Below, piece by piece: positions 1 to 13,200 of a stretch of DNA of 64,000 nt. The notes beneath the pieces were generated by a model that worked only from the letters and a program-made list of their open reading frames with translations, searched no databases and had not been told where the DNA came from. The DNA lies in assembly GCA_031213475.1 (NCBI GenBank), contig JARUPZ010000004.1, positions 4,907,169-4,971,168 on the forward strand. The letters run 5' to 3'. Position 1 is the stretch's first letter; each line of letters starts with the position of its first letter. The position numbers were made by a program, and so were the translations under genes. This stretch comes from Nereocystis luetkeana (taxonomy: Eukaryota; Sar; Phaeophyceae; Laminariales; Laminariaceae).

Positions 1-60
1 AAATCCCTTGACGTTGCTGGCCGCTGGCGACTTCACGGATGAGAAATCATTGGAGGTGTT
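1..60 (+). CDS. Gene A LRR exon (3' part only)
   Basis: The first bases of the exon lie outside the window. The frame reads N-P-L-T-L-L-A-A-G-D-F, then ends with two bases of a Leu codon before a GTAAGT donor. By order it corresponds to the copy B exon at 28966, but it is one codon longer and not obviously the same unit. Confidence 0.7.
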
Positions 61-1169
61 GTAAGTACGGTGCATACTACTATAGAATCCACCCAGTTGA
101 ATGCTGAAAACGTTATGGGGCTTTAGCTCCATCTTGTAGGTCTCGGGTACTGCTGTAGGTGTAGTTCCGACCGGGTTTTCGCGGAGTCGAGAGTACCGGG
201 CAATTCAGAGGCTTTAGCCGGTTGACGGTATGCTCGCCACTTAGATGGGAAACCTGCAGCAGTCAAGGATCAGTGAACGTTTCGGTCGACGCACGAGTAA
301 ATGTAGGTATTGGAGCGCGCTCCGGAGTGGTAGTGACGAAGACAATTAAATGTGTGCTGTAAGGGTTCGCGATAAACAGCGGGTAGAATAAAGACCCAGG
401 CGCACGCTTCTAGTGATTATTCCACCAAACCCGGTCGCGGCAAAGTTTCAGCGCGACTGGTGCAATGCACCGACTCTTATTACTTCGCCCATCTCTTTCG
501 TTCCGTGGCCAACAACTTCATCAACCGCAAAAGGAGCCTGCGCGCTATCGACGCCGAGACCCTGCCGTCAGGTGTCTTCGAGGGGTTGGAGTCTTTACTC
601 GAGCTGTGAGTGAGCCATCGCGATATCGCATGTTGACCAGTGGTTGTAACAGCAACCACTGTCTTATCTTTTCACCGACATGTCTAGCACACTAGCACGT
701 ATCGCACGCAGCAAGGTTGATACGAGTGCCGAGTAAAGTCATGTCCCGCGGTGTTTGCGCAGCTCACATTTGCAGTCTTTCCTCTTACGCAATCAGCAGA
801 TGTTTCGCAGAACGAAGGAACAGTGGAGTCATGTTCCTCGTCACATTCAGCTCCGTGCTACGTTCGTAGAGTAGCACCTTGATATACATATTACAGCTAG
901 TGTTTGGGGGACGTTATCGCACACTGCGGGTTTCTATCCAAGCTGTCGGCGTACAACTCCACCGCACGATTAAGAGCTTGCTTTCGCTATCGTCGGTTTG
1001 CCGCGTCGTGCTCAACGGCTAATCAGGGATCTTTCGGGCAACGATTTCACCACCTTGCCAAGCGACATCTTCAACGATGTGCCATCGCTCCTCGAACTGT
1101 GAGTGACGTGTGAGATGACGACAGCTGGGCACTGCTCTGGATACACAAATAGCGAACAGCAAGTACCCG

Positions 1170-1205
<36 letters not shown>

Positions 1206-4200
1206 TACTGCAACGCTGACATAGCTGATTGTGTGCATGTAGCAAGCCAGAATGCCACGTACGAAGCGACGTCCCGCCTTCTCCTGCACGGCCGATCCCG
1301 AAACGTTTTGTGTACGCCAACGTGCGTCATGTTCGCAAGCCAACGGAGTACCACTGCGCTATGTACGTGATACACGGGTTTTCCTACTGCCCCCCACCGT
1401 TATACCGGCCTTGTCACGTATCCGGTACATCATACTGTCAAAGGGTTTTGAGTTCGTCGCCCATCACACGTGTCCGGAAGCGCCGTGTCGAATAATACGT
1501 TGTTATTGACTCTTACCCCTGTCTGGCTACGCCCGGAATTTACCGTATGCAGCAGAATAAAAGCGACCAACACATATTGTCGCATATTTCGGCATCGGAT
1601 GGTGAGGTCACATCCACCTCTGCGGCGAAATGAAAACACCACTACCTCCTCCCCCTCCGCTTGGTGCCTTCCGGTCGTCCCTTGCATTTGTAACCGGTCA
1701 GGGATATGACCTTCAACCGTTTCATCACCTTCCCAGCCGACGTTTTTGACGGTTTGTCGGCTCTACGAACGTTGTAAGTGGGCCCTGCATGGTGGAATGG
1801 GAGTTGAGCAGTAGACAAAATCAAGCAAATCGCTAAACGGCAACAGGCGTACGGGCACGCGACCTATGCCCTCACCATCCGCGAGCAGGCGAGCATTACC
1901 ATTTGCAGGATAATGCCCCACCATTGAGCCCTGCTTTCGAAGTCGGCTTGGCGGCTCCTTCTGCAGGGTGACGAGACGCGATTTGGGCACGTTGCAACCG
2001 GCTTCCTCCCAGTAAACACTCAGCCGTGGTATCGTGTGGTATAGCCTTTACAATGTTAGTGAGGGCTTCGAAGCTGTAAACGTCGGTACCGTGCTTTGGT
2101 CTCGTTGAAAGCTCTCTATTCCACGAGTTTTTCTCAGTATTTTATCACGATGGAAGCGACCCACTACCCGCATATCGTCGCAAATAGGTATTGGCCAATC
2201 CACTCTTGCAGCGTCTCGAAAGTGCATATAAACAACTTCCCTTTTTTTTTTTTTGGGGGGGGGGGGGGGGGGCGACTGTTCGTCACCTCGTGCAACGCGT
2301 CTTCGAAACAGGATCCTTGCGAGAACTGGGATGACCGTTCTGCCAACCGGCCTCCTGGATGGTTTGACGTCCCTGACATCGTTGTGAGTGCCCTTGAAAT
2401 GTACCAGGGTAATTCAACACAAGCATGGATGTTTGATCAATTACGGGGGAACATAGTTAATAGGACAAAATATTATTTGTATAAATTGTTAAGTATATTT
2501 TTTTTTTTGTGTACACCATAGGTCCTATTAACTGTGGTCCCCTGTAATAGTACGAGATAATGGCCTGTCATGAACCTGCACTGGTGGAGCTATGCGCACG
2601 CCGTAGAAGAGATAAGCTTTAGCCGTGCTTCGCCAAGAGAGGGTTTTACGTGCAACCCGGATGCGCCTTGGACAACCGGCAACATATCGGTACTAGTTGC
2701 GGCGGGTGCGAGCGGTTGTCTTCCACAGGCATCACCTTGAATCCAATGGTTGCGTCGTAGATACTGTTCACTGTCGGAACCGGACTACAGAGGGGTGACG
2801 TATGTGGTGCGGCGTTCGGTCCGACGTTCACCTGCGAGAACATGCATCGGACGTTTTCGTAGCTTGTCGTCGTAGAAGCCCCCCCCGACGACAGTTGTTT
2901 AAGCGGGGCTTGTGCTGGACGGGTGACCCCAGCATTGTCTAGGGAACCGCATGTTCTGCGCATGTATGGCATGGCACAGTCGCTGCTGCCGTGCCAGATG
3001 TGCTGTATGGGGTATACATACAGGTAGCGGTAGAAATTTGGTGAACTAATCAATCAGCTGTTGACATTTCTCGAGATTTCATCTTGCGAGGATCTGACAG
3101 AAATGCCATCGCTTGGTTTGGACCCCCATCACTCCTTGTAAAATAGGTCGCTGAACAGCAACGAGTTGACCACCCTGGACGAAGGGACCTTCCAAGGCAC
3201 ACCGGCGCTGGAATCATTGTGAGTGGCTACATTGAACCTTCCCAGTTAAGCACAGTAGTGGCATCGTCAAAGCTCGGCTGGCGTACGGCCGTCTTGAACA
3301 TTGTTGGATGCCGCCATTTAATCGTTTCGTTCGTCCATTCTCCCGATCCACGAGAAGAAGCGAGATGGGCAGGGATTAGCAGGGGTTCCCTTCTCGACAT
3401 TCAGTAGACCATGGGGATGACGGCACTGTCCAACAACCGGCCCACCGCCTTCTTGTGTTGAACATTGTGTAAATATCGCACACGCATACTGTCGCCGCTA
3501 CCTGCCGTCTTCGTGTTCCCCATCGCCATGGTTGACACAGGGACCTCGGCCTCAACGACTTGGGCACTCTTCCTGCAGGCACCTTTGCTGGCATAGACGG
3601 ATCTCTCATTGAGTTGTGAGTACAGCAACCATATTCCTTAACAAGCAGCTAAACGGAATACCGATACCACGTTTTAGTGTTTTGGAATGTATGCCAGCTT
3701 GTACTCGCGGGGACTTCCATCTCAGGTACTTGGTTACCCACACGCCGTGCCATATGATACGCACTCCCAAGGGCGCGGGTGTACGACATTATATGTGGAC
3801 GCGCGTACGGGGTGTGTCTTGGGTATTGTTGTGATTTACTCGTGGTGCTCCAACGATGGTGATGCGTTGCCAGCCGATTTCTTCGAGTGCTGTGCTCTAC
3901 ATCACCAAGTACGTAGACTTTGATTATAGCACAGGAAAATACGTTTTGTACGTAGCCCTTGGCCCATTCTACGATACAGGTAGCACATTTTCGCTATTTT
4001 TTTTGTTTCTGACAGGCGGGGTTCCTTCCCCCCAAATCGTGGGAATGTCAATCTTGATTTCGAAAATATACGTTTGGTAGACTTGGGCCAGACGGGATTA
4101 TTCGCCGCGATGCAGTTTGATATATGCTGAAGTCAGTTTTCGGGTGAGGTATGGAGCTCCTGAAGTGAGGAGCCTCAGGAAATTTAGGGTGAACCTCTAT

Positions 4201-7200
4201 CGTAGAACGCCTCCCCTGCTCGGGCAAGGAGTGAACACAAGGCGCCAAAAACCACTCTAACGCCAATGCGCCAAGCACCGCTCTAACGCGCATACCCAGA
4301 TACGTACATCTACGTGCCTGGGAGGACTGAACGCTCACGGCAGGAACTACATTCCTGAGCGCAAGGAACCACCCCCCAGTGCCAGTCGTGTAGTATATCC
4401 CACACAACAATGGCCAAGGTCGATGCGTCACATTCTTCCGTCAGAGAGATTGTTCGACTCTCACAGTTTTCAGTTTTCATCAGAACAGTATACATCAAGC
4501 ATGCCCCATATCTCAACATGTGACACAGATCAGGAGAATAACGTTGGTTAGTAAAAGTTGGCATCCTGTTTATGTGTTGATGGTGCGTTATTCCTATCAC
4601 GAGTTAGTGTAGAACCAGGGGTTGTGGTTGATGCATTCCTTTCCTGCAGTACACGGTGGCGAGAACGAAGGCAGAAACATGCGGTTACCTCGATTCAGTT
4701 ATGTGGTTCCTGGCATCCTAATGCTGTCGAGGGGAGGGTCTGCGGTATGCGCTTGTAAGGTGGTGTCCGTGTGCCGTTCGCAAACCAACCGTTTTGTCCC
4801 GTCTCTCTTCCCCCCCCCCCCCACATTGGTGCCACCCAGGAAGCTTGAATCTAACGAACTCTCCGAGCTGCCTGCCAACCTATTCGACGACTTCCCGTCC
4901 CTGCAGACTCTGTGAGCACTCTTTGGTTGCAAACGTAAAAGGTGGCTACTATGTCAATATCTTAGCGCGTATCGATTGGGGGGCAGACTGTTCGTGTATT
5001 GCCTTTATTTACGGGGCTAGAATCAGTTCCTGGTGAGATCCAGGTACATGCGTAGGCCCAACCCAACCCTCAATCCCAACCCTCGTCTTAACCTCAACCC
5101 TGATCGGAACCAAAACAGCCCCAAAACTGGGGAGAAACGCGGCTTCGCCGCATGCTCATCTGGCAAGAACATTGCAAGAGCATTCGAAACGCGGCCCACG
5201 ATTCCGAAGTGCGGAAACCGCCGAACATTGTTCGACACAAAATCCGCGCTAGCATATTGTATTACCTAGTGACAGCCGTGAATTCCACCAGGCGTTCTTT
5301 GCGGTTTCCTTTGCGGAAATCTTCGCCGCCCGTGACCTTCACGTGCAGGGATCGTGGTGATTGTTCGGCGTAAATCGTAGAATACAGTAGGAGACTTCGC
5401 ATATGGATACAGGGCGAACTGGAGCCTAGACTCGAGTCCGCTATATCGCGATGAGCGCAACACGTTCACCCTGCCCTCCTCGCTTATCGCCAACCTCGCC
5501 TCGACGATACAGGGACCTGGTCTTCAATGATATTAAGCCAGAGGCCGGGGACTTCGAGGGAGCCACCTCTTTGATTGAACTGTGAGCGAAGCAATGCCTT
5601 TCAGTCCTACACCTGTTTATCGGCGCGCGTTCTACGTCAGATTTGTTATCGTACGTAGCTGCAGCAGAACTGCAGACGACGATGGTCGTGTTCACAGTTG
5701 TAGCAAGTCGGTTCACGCGGTCATGAATGCTCTTGTCGCCAGGAGGCGTTACTGTAGTACCCGTTTCTTTCCGTTGTACGGATGGTGCTTTTGAGCGCGC
5801 TCGACGCCTTTGTGAAATAGAGCGACGAGTGCAGGCACGGTTAGCAGATAATCCTAGACACGCAAGAATATATACCAGGTACCAAGTAGGAGCTATCGCA
5901 TACCAAACGCTGAGGCATGCCTGGATCTTCACACCAACGTACCGCATCCTTCGTCCACTGCTGTCCCCTCGGTCGCCGCCTGCCGCCAACGTGGTGATCG
6001 ACCCTGGTAGAAACCTGAGAGGGAATGACATTGAGTCCTTGCCTCCTGGTGTCTTCGAGGGTTTGACGTCTCTTCGCGAACTGTGAGTCCGCCCTGACTA
6101 GGCAGAAGTTGCTAAGTACCTGCAAGCACGCTAGGCGACAGGACTCATTGTCTCGCCAACACTGCTTCTAAAACGGCGTACGTCTACTACCGAAGGCAAT
6201 CCCGCTCGAATTCCGTATAATATAATTCCTCTCGTTTCTTCAGGAGTTCCCACCTGGCAATGTTGTGTACCCAGCGAGATTGCCGCACATTTTCAGGCCT
6301 CACGTTTCTTAGGAACTCCCATCTGGCAATGTAGTGTTTATGTATGTACGCCGGGCTTTTTTGTTTTTTTGGGCGGGCGGGGGGGGGGGGGGGTGACACC
6401 TTGTTACGCCGGCTTCGAGATCTCCACATACAGGCTCCTGGTGCAACACGAACCCACCTTGGTGTTGGTGGCATCTTAGCGTATGTGTCCTCGTTCTGTA
6501 CGATGGGGGGGGGGGGCGTGGGCGTACGACGAAAAAATCCTCTCGCTGCTGTAAAGGTTCGTATCGCAAAAGGAATGGGCCGATTGCACGCCGCACATAC
6601 GCGACTACCTTTGTCTGCAAAACGCCGCAGTGCGCGGTCAAAATCACGTCTTTCACCGACCGACCAGTACGTAAACCAGCCAGCGTTCATCTATCAGACC
6701 CATGCTTTCGGTATTCTGTATGTTCTGAAGACTCTGATGCATTTGTACGTCAGGTCCCGGAATTTGCGTGGTCGGGTTGCGAATGTTTGGACCTGTTGTG
6801 CACTTGAAGCTACATAAGGCGGCATAGACTGCTAGACCGGATATCAAGCTCCGCCAGACATCGTATCGCTCTCGGCCGTTGTATTGCCCCCTGCCCCCCT
6901 CGGTTCAGGAACCTCGCTCAAAACGTCCTCGCGATGCTGTCTGCCGACACCTTCAAGGACGTTTCATCATTGGAAACACTGTGAGCAAAAACATACGACG
7001 ATATAGAGTCTGTGACTTGCGGCGCTCCCGCCTGCTCTCGCAAGTTGTACGTTTGGTATGTACTGGCAAGCTGTGCAGTGGATGTTGATATGAGCTACCA
7101 GGTACCCAGCAGCTCGGCAACAGGGGCCTTTTCTGCCGGCGAAGTCCCTACGTGTTGCCGCGCGACGGAGATACTTGCGTGTGCCACATATTTATTCCCT

Positions 7201-10200
7201 CGCTTCCAAAGCGTGTGATCGTTTGCCGATACCTCACAAGGACCACCTACGTACTGCATCGGGTTGGATTTCTCGAACAAAACGTTTCGGAGCAAACTCT
7301 TGCGGCCGTGTAGAATGACAAGGAAGACCACGGCACAGATACCCTCAAGACCTTGGAATCTGGAGCGCTCGACAGGGTTAACGCCCGGTGACGATGGGAG
7401 TTGCGATGGGGCCGACATAACGGGGCTAAGTCACGACACGAGCCGTCAGTATGATACCAACGAACCCAACGGCCCCGGCCATGAATATCACACTAGCCCC
7501 CCTGCGTTCAGGGGGGGCAGTTGGTACAATCTTGCTTTGGCTGCACACCGTTCTTTCACTCACCCAGCGATGTTGAAAACGGTCTACGATAAGTTCCGAC
7601 CTTTTGTGTGGGGGGAACGCCACCATCTGCCTAACGACATCTCCACAGCTCATCGCCCAACGTCGGCCTCCGTGTCGGCCGGTATTACGGTAGTCTACCT
7701 ACAAACAAAGGAACACTCCACTCTTACGGTAGCAAGCACTGACGACGAACTCATCCCGCGGTAGACGTTGCACGTTTGTAGGTGATTTCCCATGACTGGA
7801 TACGCCCCTCAAGCGAGCACTGTTACTCTTCCTATTATTATTATTTCTCTTGCCATCCGACAATGTGCAGCACAGATCTTCAACATGGATCACTCCTAAC
7901 TTTCCCGAAAGAAGAAAACCTCGGAAACAAAAGGAAACCCATGCACCAAGTCTACCTCCCTTCTGTGCCAACTTTCAGCTTGTCTACTCTATTTCCTGTA
8001 TTTGCTCCTTGTGTATTTGGTTTCGGACTGGCACATAGAAAACTCGGTCGGGGTGCGCAAACGAACTTCGTCGAAGTAATATTTCCGGTGAGATTCTGAG
8101 CTCCTCAGCTGAAGAGATCGCGAAGCAACGTACCACCCCGACCCCGTAGTATTGTTTGACGCCCGTTCAAGCCCAAGAGCTGCCAACCCTACTTATTACG
8201 GGGGAGCATACTAAATAGGACCTACGGTACACACAAAAACCTATATATTTCGGTCCTATTTACTTACAATATTCGGTCCTATTTACTAGCTAGACCCGCG
8301 AAAGATGCAACATCTTTCAACCCGATTATCTCCTTGAGGACTAAACGTCCCAGCTGAGGATGCCTTGCGTGGATATCAGATGTTCGTAATCGTACCTACT
8401 AAACTCAACTTCGTGTTTTCGATTGTCACCAAGTGCACATACTTTTAGGATTTGGTACATGTACAAATCGATCAGCGGAAAGCGCGGGAGCCTGAGCTTT
8501 CAATATTCGATGAACATCAACGAGCAGTGGGAATGCTGAAGTCTATGCGTGATGAAAAGGAATGCACGTTCGGGGGGGAGGGGGGGGGGGGCGACGGAAA
8601 GGCACCTGTGACCATGGCGTGTGCAGATGGTCGCTGAGGGTAAAACCTCCTACAAGTTGAGGTGGAGAGTACTAGTGATGGAAAGAAAAACAAACAAAAG
8701 GGCAGTTGTAGGAGTTCACGAGCGTTCTCATGACCACATCCACTGCCCGAGCTACTCTATTAGATACCGGTATGCTTCACTCCCTGCCCCAAGTTGACCA
8801 TGTTGCGCCTGTTCTGGATACTTCTGCGCCTCTTGATAGAGACCTGAACGGCAACGACCTCTCTACCCTGCCCGCCGGGCTGTTCGACGGACTTGCATCT
8901 CTTCAGAGCTTGTAAGTGGCATCCTGTTGCGTTTGACTCAATGGAGGGCCTGCAGTGCACGAGTTTCTCACTTGCATTGTCCCCACCTAGTCTGGGCCAG
9001 CCCGTATCTTCGCTACATTCCTCGATTAATTTCTTCGCCGAGCCATGCGCACAGCAGCAACCGATGCTATGGTCCCGTGGCTTACGCTCCTAGGCAGGAT
9101 GATGCATAGACCCTCGTATGTTCTACGACGGATGGGCAACGTTCCAATCTTCTCTACTCTGGCAAATTATATTTTGCCTTTCGGGGTCGTTTTCATCCTC
9201 ACCGGTGCTAGAGTAGGGCGGTAGTCTCTACGCCCCTTATTGTCAGCCGACCCGAACCACTAGGCCAATTGACAACATAAACAAATTCGATATTGAGAAT
9301 CAGGTGTATATGGCTTGTCGTTTCGCGATTTGCACGTCATGGAAGAATGTCCACTTTGAGTTTGTTGTAATGCGTTTTTCATGTGGTTCTGTAACCGCGA
9401 TGACACGAACACCGATGGTAGGGTAGCATCCGGTGAGCCCCTAACACGACTTTAGTTTCGTGAGCGATATTATAACGTTAGCGTCCTTCGATCGTCTGAG
9501 TCTACACAATGAAGCCGACTACGCCTGCCTAGTTTGTTTCGCTTCCATAACGAGTACATAAGCAAGGTCGTTTAACGGTTTGCGACGAAGGCTTCGAATG
9601 AGTTTCCCCCTCTTGGTAGGTTCGTTCAGGCCCGGGGAACATCAAGACTGTCTCGAGCGAAGCTATCAATCATCCTTCCGGGTGGCGCACGTTGGGTTGT
9701 TGACCATTATCCCGTCTTCGTGTCACGTTCGGGCGTCCGTCTTTTTGTGACAGGAATTTGGAGCGCCACGATAATCTTCAATGTGTACCTGACACGTGAG
9801 GGCGGTAGAAACTCGGGTTTGATTTATTTGTGAAAGGGGTACGACAACTTCCTGCACTCCAGGCCTAGCACATTACGTAGTGACATGGTGCCGAGCTGTG
9901 CACATCGTGCGTGGGGTAAACGACGATTTCGTCACCGCACTAACTCTGCATTCGACGCGTTTCTGTGATTCTTGATGTAGCGTGGACCACGCTGCCAGGC
10001 CTTTTGCACTGCCTGCTCGCGGTTGGGTAGGTTTGGGGTTTCATCTGATAGCACCCAGGCTCGAGGTTGTGATTGCCTCGTAGGGATAGAGTCATGTTTA
10101 CTCCGACCCTGAAGGCGCCAGCCTCATAAAAGAAGTAGACAGACTGCTACTAACCAGTGCGGTCAGCGCCTCTCCATTTTCCAGCGGCTACAAGTTCGGC

Positions 10201-13200
10201 GTGAAAAGTTTAGCAATCCAATCATTAGGTTTGAAATTGCCTGGTGAAGGCAGTAATATGCGCATCGTAACAAGGAACATGACGAGTTTGTCAAATATGC
10301 TACTATCCAGTGCACCTCCTGTGCCTCCCTGCTTTTTTGGGAACATGACGTAATCCACCTACTTGTATGGCGTCTATGACATCTAAAATGGCGTTCCCGC
10401 GTGTACCTCTGTGCTGCGCACCATCAGAGGGTCCGCGACGGTGGACCTTCCAGATACGTTCGACGAGTCAGGAATATGCGGTAAGCGATAAGACGGTTTT
10501 ACTCGAGATGCAAGAATGCACCCCGTCCAGGCGGCACGCCGCGAGCCAAAATTCTACGTGGGGGGGCGGAAACAAATAAAACTTCTTGTCCGCGACGGCT
10601 TGACGTGCGTAGACACTCAAAGTGATACATAATAGTCTTTATATTTTGAGCGAGAGAGTATGTTGGTCGTAGAACTCGAAGGAGACATATTTTTTCGCCT
10701 CGTTGGTGCAGCGTGTGTTCCTTTATTCGCGTACCTGGTACCTAGGAACCACAGGTGTTGTCGGTACATGGTAACCATGCGTAGGATAAAATAAGGGTTG
10801 AGTTTACGGATCCGGTTGACGTGGCACCCTCACTTACAATACCGGCATCACACTGTGGTTAATCGTGTGTGCTCCTGTGAAGGCCATAAGCCCATTCTAC
10901 ATAGAACCTTTCGGATATGTGCGCACGTATGTACTGTAGAGTTATCATGGTGCTTGGCGCTATGGTTTCTCGTACGAATCGCGCATCATTTGTCCAATGC
11001 AGAGCGGCATGGTATCCCTTTCGTACGTGATTGGTTTTTGGACTCACCGCCAGGTGGTCACCATTGAATATACCTGGCAATACTGTAGGTGTGCTCTACC
11101 AGTACGCACTTGACAGCAACGTCTTCGCGTTTCGTGCTCTCTGGCTCGGATCTATTAGTGTCGAAGGATGTGCCCAATCTCAGTGACCCGGCAGATGAGG
11201 TTAGCAGTACACAGGCGATATGTCATATTGCCCGGGTTAAACTGAGGTTCTGCTTCTGCAGCCCGTATCCAGCGAGCCAAGGCAACAAATGCCCCCCCTC
11301 TTTTTCTGAGAGATCGGACGACCCCGTATCACACTGCTGTGACGAGTCCTGTGTTAGCCATATCCAGTTCGGCATCTTGTCGTCTTTTCATACTTCCGCG
11401 CATAGATAGAACTCGCTTGCGTCGATTCTCCTCCTCACGTTTCGAGATTAGGGGCGGTGTTCGTCCGCGTACGCGCACGGGCGGCGCTATTCTTATGTTG
11501 GGGTTGAAATGGGGCTACCGTGTACGTTCGTCCAACCCTCATCTCCTCGCGTCAATCGCTTTCTATATGCATTAATATACACATGTAGTGATCACCCCAC
11601 TGTTTGTTTCTTTCTCTTGTTATGCAGAGTGCCCGGAAGACCCCGTATGCGACGAAGACGGTGTTGCTTGCGACTGTCAGCCTGGAACAAACGGCTACAG
11701 CTGCGGTGGGTAATAGAACGGGAACCCGCGACCTCTCATCCCTGCTGATTTTTCAGCATCCGAGAGTACACAATCTGACTCCGATTTTCAAGGCATCGAT
11801 AAAACCGCAGGGACTTTGAACCAGAAGACGGGCCTTGGTGTCATTTTCTAGGGCCTCTGCGCCATCTCTCGGAGAACCATCGATTCGGGCTACATGTCAA
11901 ACATACCTAGCTCCACCCCAACGGGGCTCCCAATATGTTTTCGTGAGGCGCTTGACGCGAAGGACATGTCGCGCGCCCGCGAACATTCGTTCCAACATCC
12001 AGTTTCGTATTTAAACCACCTACTGCGGATGCTCTAGCTCTGGAATTAGCCGGGGTCAGAGAAGCAGCAGTGGCATATTGTTAGGGGTTTGGGCAGTAAC
12101 GGGTGTCGTACCGTTTGAGAGGTAACAACCTCTCCTACGTGTACCAAGGGGGTCGACGCAACTGTCGCGTTTTCTTTGGGTGGTATACGTAGATGATAAC
12201 GCCACACCTCGCTTATCCTTTCTGACTATTGGGCATTTATCTCCGTCTCTCCTCTGTCACATTTCTGCAGGGGGGTCGTCTTCCTCGGTCATCGGGGCGT
12301 TTTCGTGCCCATCGTCTGGTGAGCGCTAGATTTCCTTGATCTGCCGAACTCCGTCGCCGACCCTTATGGCCTGAACCACTAACGGCCGGTACATACCAGT
12401 GTTTATTATGCCCAGAGGATTGTAACTGCGATATGTTTTCGTTCCTTAGTTAGGATATGACTGGACGACTTGCGATGCAGGCGACTCAATGCTAACCACG
12501 GGAAAAAATATTTGAGGGATAGCGAATGGCATAAAGACGCGTAAGGTGCACGGTTGATAAATCTCTGGTGGTATAGACGCAGCTGTCATCGGAACGCGCG
12601 GTGGTCATTCAAGCTAATAACACGGAAGTCTCGCTTCTATTATTCCCGAGCCGTCGAACAGACTCGGTCTCACAAGGAGCCAAACCGCCGAGTGACATCG
12701 GTAGGCTAGTAGTATATCCCGAGATATCAATATCCCGGAGTCCCTACCCGGCATGAAACTCCTGAGTATACGGTGCGATAGATGCTATGCGGCGTATTCC
12801 TGAGCACAATCAACATGTATTCTTAGGTTGGGTGCTCTGGAAAACAACACCCGGCATTTGCGGAGCTCTGCAACACGTGGGGGCCATGCTCACTTCACCA
12901 ACGCCTGTGCAATGAAGTATATTAAACTCGAAGCTCAATCAAAGAGCTACACACGACAAGTGGGAAACTCGATACCCTTCAAGATAGGGATCGTAAAAAA
13001 GCGGACACCCGTGTATTCTCGTTCGTTTTTGTCGCGCCCTATTAGTGTACGCTGTTTTTGGCAGAATGTCACGTCGGTCGTGTTGTGCGCAAGCTATTGG
13101 GAGTAATGATGGGGACGCCACAATACACATAATTTTAGGAGACTACGACGAATACAGTAGATGTCTTTATCTAGTACCGAGAGTGGTAGTGTCGGTTGCC

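Noticed and set aside
7261..7420. Possible extra LRR exon after 6,980 (and 36,100 in copy B)
   Set aside because: The copies align but there is no common acceptor and no LRR pattern; treated as intron.
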